Part shown: positions 13,986-21,604 of the stretch, one piece after another
Layout: every line of letters starts with the position of its first letter
Position numbering within the stretch: the first letter of the stretch is position 1
Assembly: GCA_023269085.1 (NCBI GenBank)
Contig: JAHFML010000004.1
Coordinates: forward strand, 1-33,004
Source of the DNA: a bacterium
Lineage (GTDB): Bacteria; Patescibacteriota; Minisyncoccia; Phycocordibacterales; Phycocordibacteraceae
DNA: 33,004 bases
Direction: 5' to 3'
Translations under genes and position numbers: made by a program
The notes under the pieces: generated by a model
The model's input: only the letters and a program-made list of their open reading frames with translations
Told to the model about the DNA's origin: nothing
Databases searched by the model: none

Positions 13986-15062
13986 ATGATTACCGCAAAC
14001 ATCGTCAAAGTCTTCATCCCCGCGACCGCGTCATTCGTCATCGGTATCCTCTTCGCCCCGATCCTGACGCATTACCTTTTCAAATATAAGGTGTGGAAGA
14101 AGTCGGTAGGGAAGACGGCGCTCGACGGCACGCCCGCGATCGAGTTCGAGAAGCTCCGCACCACTGTCCACGCCGGCACCGAGACAAGGACGCCGCGCAT
14201 GGGCGGCATCCTCATCTGGGCGAGCGTCGCCATCGTAACGCTCGGCCTCTGGGGAGGCGCTGATCTCTTCTCCTTCCAATCCATCGACAAGCTCGACTTC
14301 TTGAGCCGCAGCCAGACATGGGTACCGTTCTTCACGCTTCTCGCCGGAGGGCTCATGGGCTTCGTGAACGATCTTTTCGATATTCAACCGAGCGGCGAGC
14401 GCGGTATCCGCCTCCGCACGCGACTCCTCTTCGTCTCGCTCGTGTCCGGCCTCGTCGGCGCGTGGTTCTATGTGAAGCTCGGCATGGCAACAGTCAGCAT
14501 CCCGGGCGGCGGCTCTTTATTGCTCGGTTGGCTCATCATTCCCATCTTCATCCTCATTTCACTCGGTATCTACGCCGGAGGCGTCATCGACGGCATCGAC
14601 GGCCTCTCGGGCGGCGTCTTCGGTGCCGCCTTTATGGCATACGCTGGCATCGCCTACTTCCAAGGCCAATATGATCTCGCCGCATTCTCGGCAACCGTCA
14701 CCGGCGCAATACTCGCATTCCTCTGGTTCAATATCCCGCCCGCCCGCTTCTGGATGACTGAGACGGGGACGATGGGGCTCACGCTCACGCTCACGGTCAT
14801 CGCCTTCATGACCGACACGCTTGGCGGCGGCTACGGCATCACTGCACTCCCTATTATTGCGTTCCCGCTCGTGCTCACGGTCATTTCCAACATCATTCAA
14901 GTCGCTTCGAAGAAACTCCGCGGGAAAAAGATATTCCGCATCGCTCCTCTTCATCATCACTTCGAAGCGATCGGCTGGCCGCCTTACAAAGTGACCATGC
15001 GCTACTGGATCATCTCTATCGTCTCGGCCATCGTTGGCATGACCGTCGCCCTGCTGAAGTGA
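13986..15062 (+). CDS. mraY: MraY-like phospho-N-acetylmuramoyl-pentapeptide transferase
   Basis: MraY makes lipid I by moving phospho-MurNAc-pentapeptide to undecaprenyl phosphate. The 358-residue protein has about ten membrane helices, the family motif IDGIDGLSGG and the signature PLHHHFEAIGWPPYKVTMRYWI. Two usually catalytic acidic sites differ: the GFxDD motif reads GFVNDLFD (about 125) and the FMGDTGS motif reads FWMTETGTM (about 258), so one Asp is Asn and another is Glu. Placement before ftsW and murG supports the assignment. The stop TGA sits two bases before the ftsW ATG. No strong own promoter is evident; transcription from upstream is likely. Confidence 0.9.
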   Translation: MITANIVKVFIPATASFVIGILFAPILTHYLFKYKVWKKSVGKTALDGTPAIEFEKLRTTVHAGTETRTPRMGGILIWASVAIVTLGLWGGADLFSFQSIDKLDFLSRSQTWVPFFTLLAGGLMGFVNDLFDIQPSGERGIRLRTRLLFVSLVSGLVGAWFYVKLGMATVSIPGGGSLLLGWLIIPIFILISLGIYAGGVIDGIDGLSGGVFGAAFMAYAGIAYFQGQYDLAAFSATVTGAILAFLWFNIPPARFWMTETGTMGLTLTLTVIAFMTDTLGGGYGITALPIIAFPLVLTVISNIIQVASKKLRGKKIFRIAPLHHHFEAIGWPPYKVTMRYWIISIVSAIVGMTVALLK

Positions 15063-15064
15063 CT

Positions 15065-16162
15065 ATGAAGCCCGCTTCTGGCGATCGCATCTTCCTCTTG
15101 CTCGTGCTGGCGCTCGCCTTCATGGGTCTCGCAATATTCTCGTCGGCAACGCTTGGTCTCCTCGCCCGCGAGACTTCCTCGGTCTCGCACGACATCCTGT
15201 TCCAGACGGGTTTTGGCTTCGGTCTCGGCTTTGCGGCTTTCTTCGTTGTCCGCAGAGCGTCCATTGCGAGCTTGAAGCGATTCGCCCCGTATGTTTATAT
15301 CGCCACTATCCTCCTTACGCTTCTCGTCTTCGTACCGGGCATCGGCTTCCACGCGGGCGGCGCAACGCGTTGGATCAATCTCCATTTCACCACTCTCCAG
15401 CCCGCCGAATTCCTCAAGATAGGTTTTGTCCTTGCACTCGCGGCATGGCTCGCGCCCCGAGCGCGAACACTGAAAGATGCGAGGAAAGGGCTTCTTCCGT
15501 TTATTGCCTTCTGTGCGGTTCCTTCGACTATACTCCTCGCTCAGCCGAACACGTCGACCACGCTTCTCCTACTTGCGACTGGCGGCATCATGTATTTCTC
15601 CGCAGGAGCGCCCTGGCGCGACTTCTTCATCCTTATCGTCGGAGCGATGATCGCGCTCGGCATGGTCGTGATCGCGCGGCCCTACGTCCTCGAGAGAGTT
15701 AAGACATTCATCAATCCATCCGCGAACTCTCTCGGGAGTGGCTACCAGATCCAGCAAGCGCTTATCGCGGTGGGGAGCGGCAGCCTCTCTGGCCGCGGCT
15801 TCGGCCAGAGCGTCGAGAAATTCAATTATCTGCCCGAGCCGGACGGCGATTCGGTCTTTGCCGTCTTCGCTGAAGAGACGGGCTTCATCGGTTCACTCAT
15901 ACTGATCCTCTTCTTCGTCGCGCTCGCGGCGCGCGGCATCGTGATAGCAGGACATTCGCCCGATCTCTTCGGCGGACTCGTCGCTGTCGGATTCTCTTCG
16001 CTCATCATTATTCAAGCATTTATCAATGTCGGCGCGATGCTCGGCATCATCCCGCTCACCGGCCTTCCGTTGCCGTTTATATCACATGGCGGGACGGCGC
16101 TCATTGCGACCCTCATCATGTGCGGTCTCATCTTGGCCGTCGCGACACACCGGAAGTCCTAG
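15065..16162 (+). CDS. ftsW: SEDS peptidoglycan glycosyltransferase FtsW
   Basis: SEDS proteins polymerise lipid II into glycan strands together with a class B PBP. The 365-residue protein has about ten membrane helices and the family landmarks GxGxxxGGATRWINL, SLGSGYQIQQALIAVGSGSL, LPEPDGDSVFAVFAEETGF (with the conserved Asp before FAV) and ISHGGTALIATL. It could be RodA by sequence alone, but its place between mraY and murG favours the division form FtsW. The ATG at 15065 is chosen over a GTG at 15059 that overlaps the mraY stop. Confidence 0.92.
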   Translation: MKPASGDRIFLLLVLALAFMGLAIFSSATLGLLARETSSVSHDILFQTGFGFGLGFAAFFVVRRASIASLKRFAPYVYIATILLTLLVFVPGIGFHAGGATRWINLHFTTLQPAEFLKIGFVLALAAWLAPRARTLKDARKGLLPFIAFCAVPSTILLAQPNTSTTLLLLATGGIMYFSAGAPWRDFFILIVGAMIALGMVVIARPYVLERVKTFINPSANSLGSGYQIQQALIAVGSGSLSGRGFGQSVEKFNYLPEPDGDSVFAVFAEETGFIGSLILILFFVALAARGIVIAGHSPDLFGGLVAVGFSSLIIIQAFINVGAMLGIIPLTGLPLPFISHGGTALIATLIMCGLILAVATHRKS

Positions 16163-16176
16163 TGGGGCCAAAATGG

Positions 16177-16182
16177 TATACT
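16177..16182 (+). promoter_or_regulatory. murG extended -10 (TGGTATACT), leaderless type
   Basis: TATACT at 16177-16182, preceded by TGG, lies seven bases before the murG ATG in the 27-base gap after ftsW. Confidence 0.7.
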
Positions 16183-16189
16183 CTTTCGT

Positions 16190-17329
16190 ATGACAATTGC
16201 ATTCACTGGCGGCGGGACGGGCGGTCATTTTTATCCCATCATCGCGATGGCCGAGGCGCTCCAGGATATCGTGCGCGAAGAGCATCTCATCGAACCGAAA
16301 CTCTACTTCCTCTCACCGAGCGAGTTTGACCGGCGTGCGCTCTTCGAGAATAGTCTTATCTACCGTTATGTTCCGGCAGGGAAGACGCGCCGCTATTTCT
16401 CCCTACGAAATATCTTCGACATCTTCCTCACCTTCATTGGCACCGTGCAAGCGACGATAACGCTCTTTCGCATTTATCCGGATATCATCGTGAGTAAGGG
16501 CGGTTATGGGAGCGTCCCCACCGTCCTCGCCGCCCACCTCCTGCATATCCCGATTGTCGTTCATGAGTCCGATGCAAAGCCCGGCCGCGCGAATCTGCTC
16601 GCCGCGAAGTTCGCGAAAAAGATTGCCATCTCATTCGAAAGTTCGGCCGCCTATTTCCCCAAAGAAGTTCAGGACAAGATCGCCCGTACCGGCATCCCCA
16701 TCAGGAAAGAGCTCATGCGTATCGAGGCCGAAGGTGCTCGGCAATATCTCGGCCTCGAGGCTGGCGTGCCGACTGTGCTCGTCCTCGGCGGCTCGCAGGG
16801 TGCGGTGAAAATCAACGACGCGGTTCTCTCGACACTCACTAATCTTGTCACCTTCGCGAACGTGATTCATCAGACCGGCCGCGCCAATATCAAAGATGTC
16901 GAAGCAATCAGCACGACGGTCCTGAAGGATAATCCTAATGCGGCTCGATACCACCCGATAGATTATCTCGACCAAGTCTCGATGCAACGCGCCGCAAGTG
17001 TCGCCGATGTCGTCGTCTCGCGCGCAGGCGCGACCAGCATCGCCGAGATCGGACTCTGGAAGAAGCCCGCGATCCTTATCCCGATCCCTGAATCGATAAG
17101 CCACGACCAGCGCAACAACGCTTATGCCTACGCCGAACGCGGTGCCGCTACCGTTATTGACGAAGAGAATCTCTCACCTCATCTGCTCGCCGCCGAGATA
17201 GAGCGCATCATCAAGGACCCGGCGCTTGCAAAGAAGATGGGCGCGGCGGCCGACGGCTTCACCGACCCCGACGCGGCGCGCATCCTCGCGCGGCAGATCC
17301 TCACCATCGCCCTCGCCCACGAACTATGA
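16190..17329 (+). CDS. murG: Undecaprenyl-PP-MurNAc-pentapeptide GlcNAc transferase MurG
   Basis: MurG turns lipid I into lipid II on the inner face of the membrane. The 379-residue GT-B glycosyltransferase has the N-terminal glycine loop GGGTGGHFYP (about 7-16), the second loop KGGYGSVPTV, the UDP-binding loop LGGSQGA (about 200) and SRAGATSIAEIGLWKKPAILIPIP in the nucleotide-sugar site. Length is slightly above the usual 355-365. The stop overlaps the gltX start by four bases (ATGA). murD and murC, which commonly flank this gene, are not here. Confidence 0.96.
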   Translation: MTIAFTGGGTGGHFYPIIAMAEALQDIVREEHLIEPKLYFLSPSEFDRRALFENSLIYRYVPAGKTRRYFSLRNIFDIFLTFIGTVQATITLFRIYPDIIVSKGGYGSVPTVLAAHLLHIPIVVHESDAKPGRANLLAAKFAKKIAISFESSAAYFPKEVQDKIARTGIPIRKELMRIEAEGARQYLGLEAGVPTVLVLGGSQGAVKINDAVLSTLTNLVTFANVIHQTGRANIKDVEAISTTVLKDNPNAARYHPIDYLDQVSMQRAASVADVVVSRAGATSIAEIGLWKKPAILIPIPESISHDQRNNAYAYAERGAATVIDEENLSPHLLAAEIERIIKDPALAKKMGAAADGFTDPDAARILARQILTIALAHEL

Positions 17330-18687
17330 GCTCTGTTGTCACCCGCTTCGCGCCATCGCCGACCGGCTTCTTGCACGCCGGTAATTATCGCACCGCCGTG
17401 TTCGCCTACCTCTTCGCGAAGCATCACGGAGGATCATTCATATTGCGTATCGAGGACACCGACCGTGCGCGATCGAAGCCAGAATACGAAGCAAATATCC
17501 TTGACGCTCTCGCGTGGCTCGATCTCCCATTCGAGCGGCAATATCGTCAGAGTGACAACGCGCCCCGACACCGCGAGTTGTTGGAACAGCTCATTGCCGA
17601 CAATCTCGCCTATGTCTCAAAAGAGACGCCGAAGAACCAAGGCGACAGAGAAGAAGTTATTCGTTTTAGGAACCCGGGCGAGGCAGTCTCGTTCGTCGAT
17701 ATGATTCGCGGTGAGATAACGATGGACACCCGTGATCTCGGCGACTTCGTCATCGCCCGCTCTCTTGATGAGCCCATCTTCCACTTTGCGGTGGTGGTCG
17801 ACGATGCTGACGAGGGCGTAACGCATGTCGTGCGCGGCGAAGATCACATTTCGAATACACCGCGGCAAATACTCATTCAACGCGCGCTCGGCTTCGCGAC
17901 GCCCGCGTATGCGCACTTGCCGCTTATCCTTGGCACCGACCGCACCAAGCTCTCGAAGCGCAAGGGTGCCAAAGCGATTACCGAGTATCGCGCACTCGGT
18001 CTTCTCCCTGAAGCGACGCTCAATTATCTCTCGCTCCTCGGCTGGAACCCCGGCGATGATCGAGAATATCTCTCTCGTTCTGAACTCATCGAGAGCTTTG
18101 ATCTCGCGCGCGTGCAAAAGGGCAGCGCGATCTTCGATGAGACGAAATTCTTTTCGATTAACCAACACTGGATGCGTAAACTTTCTGACGAACGCTTCCT
18201 TGCATGTTTGGACTTCGTAAATCCAGAATCCCGAGAAGGATTTACGAAGTCCTACAATCCGACTAAGCTCACCGCCGCGATTCCGCTCCTCAAAGAGCGC
18301 GCTCAGACCTTCGGCGAGGCGCGAGACATGCTCGCGGGCGAGCTTTCCTGTCTCTTCACCAAGCCAACACTCGACGCAGGCCTTCTAACCGCCAAGGAGC
18401 CTACCGATCGCCCCGGCATGACCCAGGAGGCTCTCAAAGCCCTCCTCGGGCCTCTAGAAGCTCTCCCCGCGAGCGCTAGTGTCGAACTGGTCAAAGATAC
18501 GATCATGCCTTTTGCCGATGCCGAGGAGGCAAAAGGGAAGGGGGGTCGTGGCGCGGTCCTCTGGCCGCTTCGCTACGCACTTTCTGGCCGAGAGCGATCT
18601 CCGGATCCCTTTACGCTTGTTTCTATCTTAGACAAGGACGAGACGATCAGACGTTTGCGTCTCGCTCTTGCTATACTAGAGAAATGA
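17326..18687 (+). CDS. gltX: Glutamyl-tRNA synthetase
   Basis: GluRS charges tRNA-Glu, and in bacteria without GlnRS also tRNA-Gln. The 453-residue class I enzyme has PSPTGFLHAGNYRTAVF (HIGH region, about 10-26), FILRIEDTDRARSKPEYE, HFAVVVDDADEGVTHVVRGEDHISNTPRQ and KLSKRKGA (KMSKS region, about 208). Two perfect inverted repeats lie in the C-terminal half (18210-18252 and 18508-18536) in segments without core motifs. The ATG overlaps the murG stop, so it is translationally coupled. The promoter of the next gene lies within its last codons. Confidence 0.96.
   Translation: MSSVVTRFAPSPTGFLHAGNYRTAVFAYLFAKHHGGSFILRIEDTDRARSKPEYEANILDALAWLDLPFERQYRQSDNAPRHRELLEQLIADNLAYVSKETPKNQGDREEVIRFRNPGEAVSFVDMIRGEITMDTRDLGDFVIARSLDEPIFHFAVVVDDADEGVTHVVRGEDHISNTPRQILIQRALGFATPAYAHLPLILGTDRTKLSKRKGAKAITEYRALGLLPEATLNYLSLLGWNPGDDREYLSRSELIESFDLARVQKGSAIFDETKFFSINQHWMRKLSDERFLACLDFVNPESREGFTKSYNPTKLTAAIPLLKERAQTFGEARDMLAGELSCLFTKPTLDAGLLTAKEPTDRPGMTQEALKALLGPLEALPASASVELVKDTIMPFADAEEAKGKGGRGAVLWPLRYALSGRERSPDPFTLVSILDKDETIRRLRLALAILEK
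18210..18252. repeat. Perfect 15-bp inverted repeat inside gltX
   Basis: GGACTTCGTAAATCC (18210-18224), a 13-base loop and GGATTTACGAAGTCC (18238-18252). It codes for part of DFVNPESREGFTKSYNP, a segment that is not a known GluRS motif. Confidence 0.9.
18508..18536. repeat. Second inverted repeat inside gltX (9 bp)
   Basis: CCTTTTGCC (18508-18516), an 11-base loop and GGCAAAAGG (18528-18536). It lies in the C-terminal anticodon-binding part of the gene. Confidence 0.75.
18672..18677 (+). promoter_or_regulatory. M23 gene extended -10 (TGCTATACT), inside gltX
   Basis: TATACT at 18672-18677, preceded by TGC, lies six bases before the ATG at 18684. The promoter is embedded in gltX coding sequence. 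Confidence 0.65.
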
Positions 18688-20021
18688 CTTTATTGAGATT
18701 GGTTGTTATAAGTATAATCTTGGCTGTATCTCTTCTCGGTTTGCCGAGATTCACGCTTGCGGATGCAACCGCCGATATCCAAACAAAGATTATCGCAAAC
18801 AAACAGCAAATAGACTCGCTTGAAGCTGACATAGCCGCATTTCAAAAACAGCTCGACGCGCTCGGAGCAAAGAAAAATACACTCCAATCAACCATCAGCT
18901 CTCTCGAACTCTCGCAAAAACAGCTTGCCTCGCAGATCAAGGTTACGCAGAACAAAATATCCTCGGCGAACTTGCAGATACAGCAATTGACGCTTTCCAT
19001 AGGCGATAAAGAAGCGTCTATCACTGCTGATCAAGCCGCCATCTCGAAGCATCTCCGCGAAGTCACCGAGCTTGACCAAATCCCCTTAGTCGCTCAATTG
19101 ATTTCGTCGGATTCTTTCAGGGTCGCGTGGCAAAAGGCGGATCAATCAGTCCAATTCAATCATGCGCTCACGATGAGCGTCGACGATCTGAAAACGGCTC
19201 GCCAAGCGCTCGGCACCGATCGAAATACGATTACTACAACAAAAAATAATCTGCTCGCACTCAAAGCCGATCTGTCGACGCAAAAGAAATCCGTTGATGC
19301 GACTAAGGCGGCCGAGCAACAGCTTCTCGCACAAACCAGGAATCAAGAGTCGAGCTACCAAACGCTCATCAAACAGAAGCAAGCTGCCGAGAAATCGTTT
19401 GAACAGGAGCTGACCGATCTTCAGAGTCAGTTGAATCTTATCGTGCATCCTAGCCTCTTGCCGCGCGTCGGCTCGGGCGTCCTCTCATGGCCATTCAGCT
19501 CGGCCTTTATGTACAACTGCTCGCAACGCAAGAGCGTCTTCGGGAATCTATTCTGTGTGACGCAATACTTCGGTAATACGCCGTTCTCGACCGCCAACCC
19601 ACAGATTTATAACGGGCATGGCCACAATGCGATCGACATCGCCGCGTCAATCGGCACGCCGGTCGATGCGGCGCTCTCGGGCACGGTGCTCGGCACCGGC
19701 AATACCGATCTCATTCGTGGCTGCTATTCATTCGGCAAATGGGTGATGATTGAACACGGAAACGGGCTCAACACGCTTTATTCTCACTTGTCCTCAATCG
19801 AAGTGGCGAAGGGACAGTCGGTCTCGACGGGCCAGCTTATCGGCTTCTCGGGCATGACGGGCTATGCGACCGGCCCGCATCTCCACTTCGGCGTCTATGC
19901 GAGCGAAGGGACGAAGATCATGACGCTCCGCCAATTCCGCGGCTCGACCATCGGCTGTGCCGACGCGACGATGCCAGTCGCAACGCTGACCGCCTATTTG
20001 AACCCCTTGTCGTATCTCTAG
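18684..20021 (+). CDS. M23 (LytM) peptidase with coiled coil, EnvC/NlpD-like
   Basis: The 445-residue protein is exported (hydrophobic N-terminus to about residue 27). A long coiled coil follows (about 28-255, with QQIDSLEADIAAFQKQLDAL and similar), then a C-terminal LytM domain. The domain has zinc ligands in GHGHNAIDIA (about 311) and HLHFGVY (about 400), so it keeps the HxxxD and HxH sites of an active glycyl-glycine or D,D-endopeptidase. This is the layout of EnvC/PcsB-type wall hydrolases that cut septal peptidoglycan or activate amidases. Cys pairs in the catalytic domain could form disulfides. The start overlaps the gltX stop and follows its own extended -10 box. Confidence 0.92.
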   Translation: MTLLRLVVISIILAVSLLGLPRFTLADATADIQTKIIANKQQIDSLEADIAAFQKQLDALGAKKNTLQSTISSLELSQKQLASQIKVTQNKISSANLQIQQLTLSIGDKEASITADQAAISKHLREVTELDQIPLVAQLISSDSFRVAWQKADQSVQFNHALTMSVDDLKTARQALGTDRNTITTTKNNLLALKADLSTQKKSVDATKAAEQQLLAQTRNQESSYQTLIKQKQAAEKSFEQELTDLQSQLNLIVHPSLLPRVGSGVLSWPFSSAFMYNCSQRKSVFGNLFCVTQYFGNTPFSTANPQIYNGHGHNAIDIAASIGTPVDAALSGTVLGTGNTDLIRGCYSFGKWVMIEHGNGLNTLYSHLSSIEVAKGQSVSTGQLIGFSGMTGYATGPHLHFGVYASEGTKIMTLRQFRGSTIGCADATMPVATLTAYLNPLSYL

Positions 20022-20031
20022 AAAACGAGAC

Positions 20032-20060
20032 TTGAATTCTGCGCCGAGAAGCGTTATATT
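20032..20060 (+). promoter_or_regulatory. Promoter of the 97-residue Cys-rich gene
   Basis: TTGAAT (20032-20037), a 17-base spacer and TATATT (20055-20060). The predicted start near 20067 gives a leader of about 65 bases that contains a palindrome cluster and an SD. Confidence 0.75.
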
Positions 20061-20077
20061 CTGGGCAGAACTTTCAT

Positions 20078-20105
20078 CCGTACGGAATGGTCCGTACGGC
20101 CGTAC
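20078..20105. repeat. Nested palindromes in the 5' leader (CCGTACGG)
   Basis: CCGTACGGA (20078-20086), ATGG, TCCGTACGG (20091-20099) form a perfect 9-bp hairpin. Each arm is itself palindromic. GTACGGCCGTAC (20094-20105) is a second, overlapping perfect palindrome. The cluster lies just after the predicted transcription start. It could be a repressor site or an RNA switch between two hairpins. Confidence 0.8.
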
Positions 20106-20131
20106 TTTAAATCTCAAAGAAAGGAATCCAC

Positions 20132-20425
20132 ATGAAAGCCAATGGTGCAGGAAAGGGCGGCACTACGAGCCGCACACCCCAACAGCCGGTCAAGCCGACC
20201 GTCGAACCGCCCAAAGAACCTCCCCGGCCTCGGCAGAAATGTTTGAACCCCGATTGTCCGCACATTATCGCGCGTTATTTTTACGCGCGACATCCGGAAG
20301 GCTGTACTTGTTCACGCGCATGCGACGAAGCGTATGAAGCAACCAAGAATAAAGGGCACAGTAGCCCTCAAGGCGAAGTTCATCACGCCGGCGGCCGGAA
20401 AGTTATTCCGATTCCCCCGATATAG
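20132..20425 (+). CDS. Small Pro-rich, Cys-rich (zinc-ribbon-like) protein
   Basis: The 97-residue protein has a basic, Pro-rich disordered N-terminus (to about residue 32). A compact Cys cluster follows, C-x4-C (KCLNPDC) and then C-x-C-x3-C (GCTCSRAC) separated by about 20 residues with several His. This probably binds zinc. I do not know the family. The start is fixed by AAGGA at 20121-20125, spacing 6. It has its own promoter and terminator, making it a stand-alone SD-type cassette. Confidence 0.75.
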   Translation: MKANGAGKGGTTSRTPQQPVKPTVEPPKEPPRPRQKCLNPDCPHIIARYFYARHPEGCTCSRACDEAYEATKNKGHSSPQGEVHHAGGRKVIPIPPI

Positions 20426-20470
20426 TGTGCGCAAAAGATATATTGTGCGCACATTAGAAAACCCAACCAA

Positions 20471-20494
20471 GCCCCGCGACGCGGGGCTTTTATA
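20471..20494 (+). terminator. Rho-independent terminator
   Basis: GCCCCGC (20471-20477), loop GAC, GCGGGGC (20481-20487), then TTTTATATT. It ends the Cys-rich gene and lies eight bases from the stop of the convergent mini membrane gene. Confidence 0.9.
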
Positions 20495-20501
20495 TTCTCC
20501 C

Positions 20502-20627
20502 CTACTTCTTCATCGCGATGACGATAACCTGAAGCAAACTGATGATCGTACTGGTAAACCCGGTCCAGAACGCGTAGACCTCGAGATTGTCTTTCAGATG
20601 ACTCTTCCAATTTCTTTTCTGACTCAT
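20502..20627 (-). CDS. 41-residue single-pass membrane protein, paralogue of the next gene
   Basis: Short basic N-terminus (MSQKRNWKSHLKDN), one membrane helix and a final KK. The end reads VYAFWTGF then ISLLQVIVIAMKK and parallels IYAVLTGF then ISIATLVVMVLKK in the neighbouring 53-residue gene, so the two are probably paralogues. The start is supported by extended -10 TGCTATCCT on this strand, ending seven bases before the ATG. The function is unknown. A longer frame over the same bases is not membrane-like and is rejected. Confidence 0.6.
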   Translation of the reverse strand: MSQKRNWKSHLKDNLEVYAFWTGFTSTIISLLQVIVIAMKK

Positions 20628-20690
20628 AGGGAAGAGGATAGCACAGGTTCTGCGCACCAAGAGGACTTTTATCCACTTCCCTGCTCTTTT

Positions 20691-20852
20691 TCATTTCTTA
20701 AGTACCATGACGACGAGTGTCGCAATAGATATGAGCAGTGAGAGAAAACCGGTCAAGACCGCATAGATATGGAGCCGTCGCGCACGCTTGCTGTTGCCGC
20801 GCGTGTGCAAACCTTCGCTGACTAACCGCTTTTCGCTATAATCAAGAGCCAT
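20691..20852 (-). CDS. 53-residue single-pass membrane protein
   Basis: A basic N-terminal half (residues 1-28, HTRGNSKRARRLHIY) and one C-terminal membrane helix ending in KK. The ATG lies nine bases after the stop of the LOG-family gene, so it is the second gene of a minus-strand operon. Its C-terminal half resembles the following 41-residue protein. Lys/Arg before the helix suggests the N-terminus is cytoplasmic. Possible roles are a membrane tether or small regulator; there is no direct evidence for either. Confidence 0.65.
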   Translation of the reverse strand: MALDYSEKRLVSEGLHTRGNSKRARRLHIYAVLTGFLSLLISIATLVVMVLKK

Positions 20853-20861
20853 ACAGAGGAG

Positions 20862-21587
20862 TTATCCGCACGAGACATTCGCAATGACGTACTCATATGC
20901 CTCATCGACCGAATCGACAAGCGTATAGAGACTCATGTCCTCCTCGCTGATATTGGCATGCTTCTTGAAGAGCTCATCCTCAATAAGCGTGAGGAGTGGT
21001 TGCCAATATTCACGACCGAAGAGGATGATCGGGACCTTGCGGATCTTCTTGGTCTGGATGAGCGTGATGATCTCGAAGAATTCGTCGAGCGTCCCGAAGC
21101 CGCCGGGGAAATAAATATAAACTTCGGAGGCATACGTGAGCATCACCTTCCGCACGAAGAAGTGGTCGAATAAGAATCGGTCGGTAAGATACTGATTATA
21201 TCCTTGTACATCGGGCAGATTGATATTGAGACCGATCGACGCGCCGCCCGCGTCATACGCGCCCTTGTTCGCGGCCTGCATGATACCCGAGCTCCCGCCC
21301 GTGATGACCGCGAAGCCCTTCTTCGCGAGGCGTCCCGCGAGTTCTGATGCCTGATTGAAGAAAGGATCGTCAGAAGCCGTGCGCGCACTGCCGAAGAAGC
21401 TCGCCGCGAGACTATAGCGCCGGATGACATCGAACCCCTCGACGAACTCGGACATGATCTTAAAGATGCGCCACGACTCGACCTTATTCGGCTTACAGAC
21501 GAGGAGCGGACGCTCCTCGGGCATCGAACGTGGCCCCTCATGCACCGCCTTGGCGAGCCGTTCGGTCGTGGTATCGTCTGCGTTCAT
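20862..21587 (-). CDS. LOG-family protein (TIGR00730 type)
   Basis: LOG proteins cleave nucleoside 5'-monophosphates at the N-glycosidic bond; some release cytokinins, others act in nucleotide salvage. The 241-residue protein has the Rossmann-like core with GSAR, GGSSGIMQAANKGA (about 99) and the defining PGGFGTLDEFFE (about 160), which carries the catalytic Glu. The long N-terminal extension (about 70 residues) is typical of the type II-like bacterial forms. The start at 21587 follows TGCTACAAT on this strand by six bases; an upstream in-frame ATG lies before that box. Two mini membrane genes follow in the same operon. Confidence 0.9.
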   Translation of the reverse strand: MNADDTTTERLAKAVHEGPRSMPEERPLLVCKPNKVESWRIFKIMSEFVEGFDVIRRYSLAASFFGSARTASDDPFFNQASELAGRLAKKGFAVITGGSSGIMQAANKGAYDAGGASIGLNINLPDVQGYNQYLTDRFLFDHFFVRKVMLTYASEVYIYFPGGFGTLDEFFEIITLIQTKKIRKVPIILFGREYWQPLLTLIEDELFKKHANISEEDMSLYTLVDSVDEAYEYVIANVSCG

Positions 21588-21604
21588 ATGCTCATTGTAG
21601 CAAA

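Noticed and set aside
20383-20694. A 103-codon minus-strand frame overlapping the 41-residue membrane gene
   Set aside because: It begins with an ATGA overlap but reads through a terminator stem and lacks any hydrophobic pattern. The 41-residue frame has an extended -10 seven bases before its ATG and resembles its neighbour.
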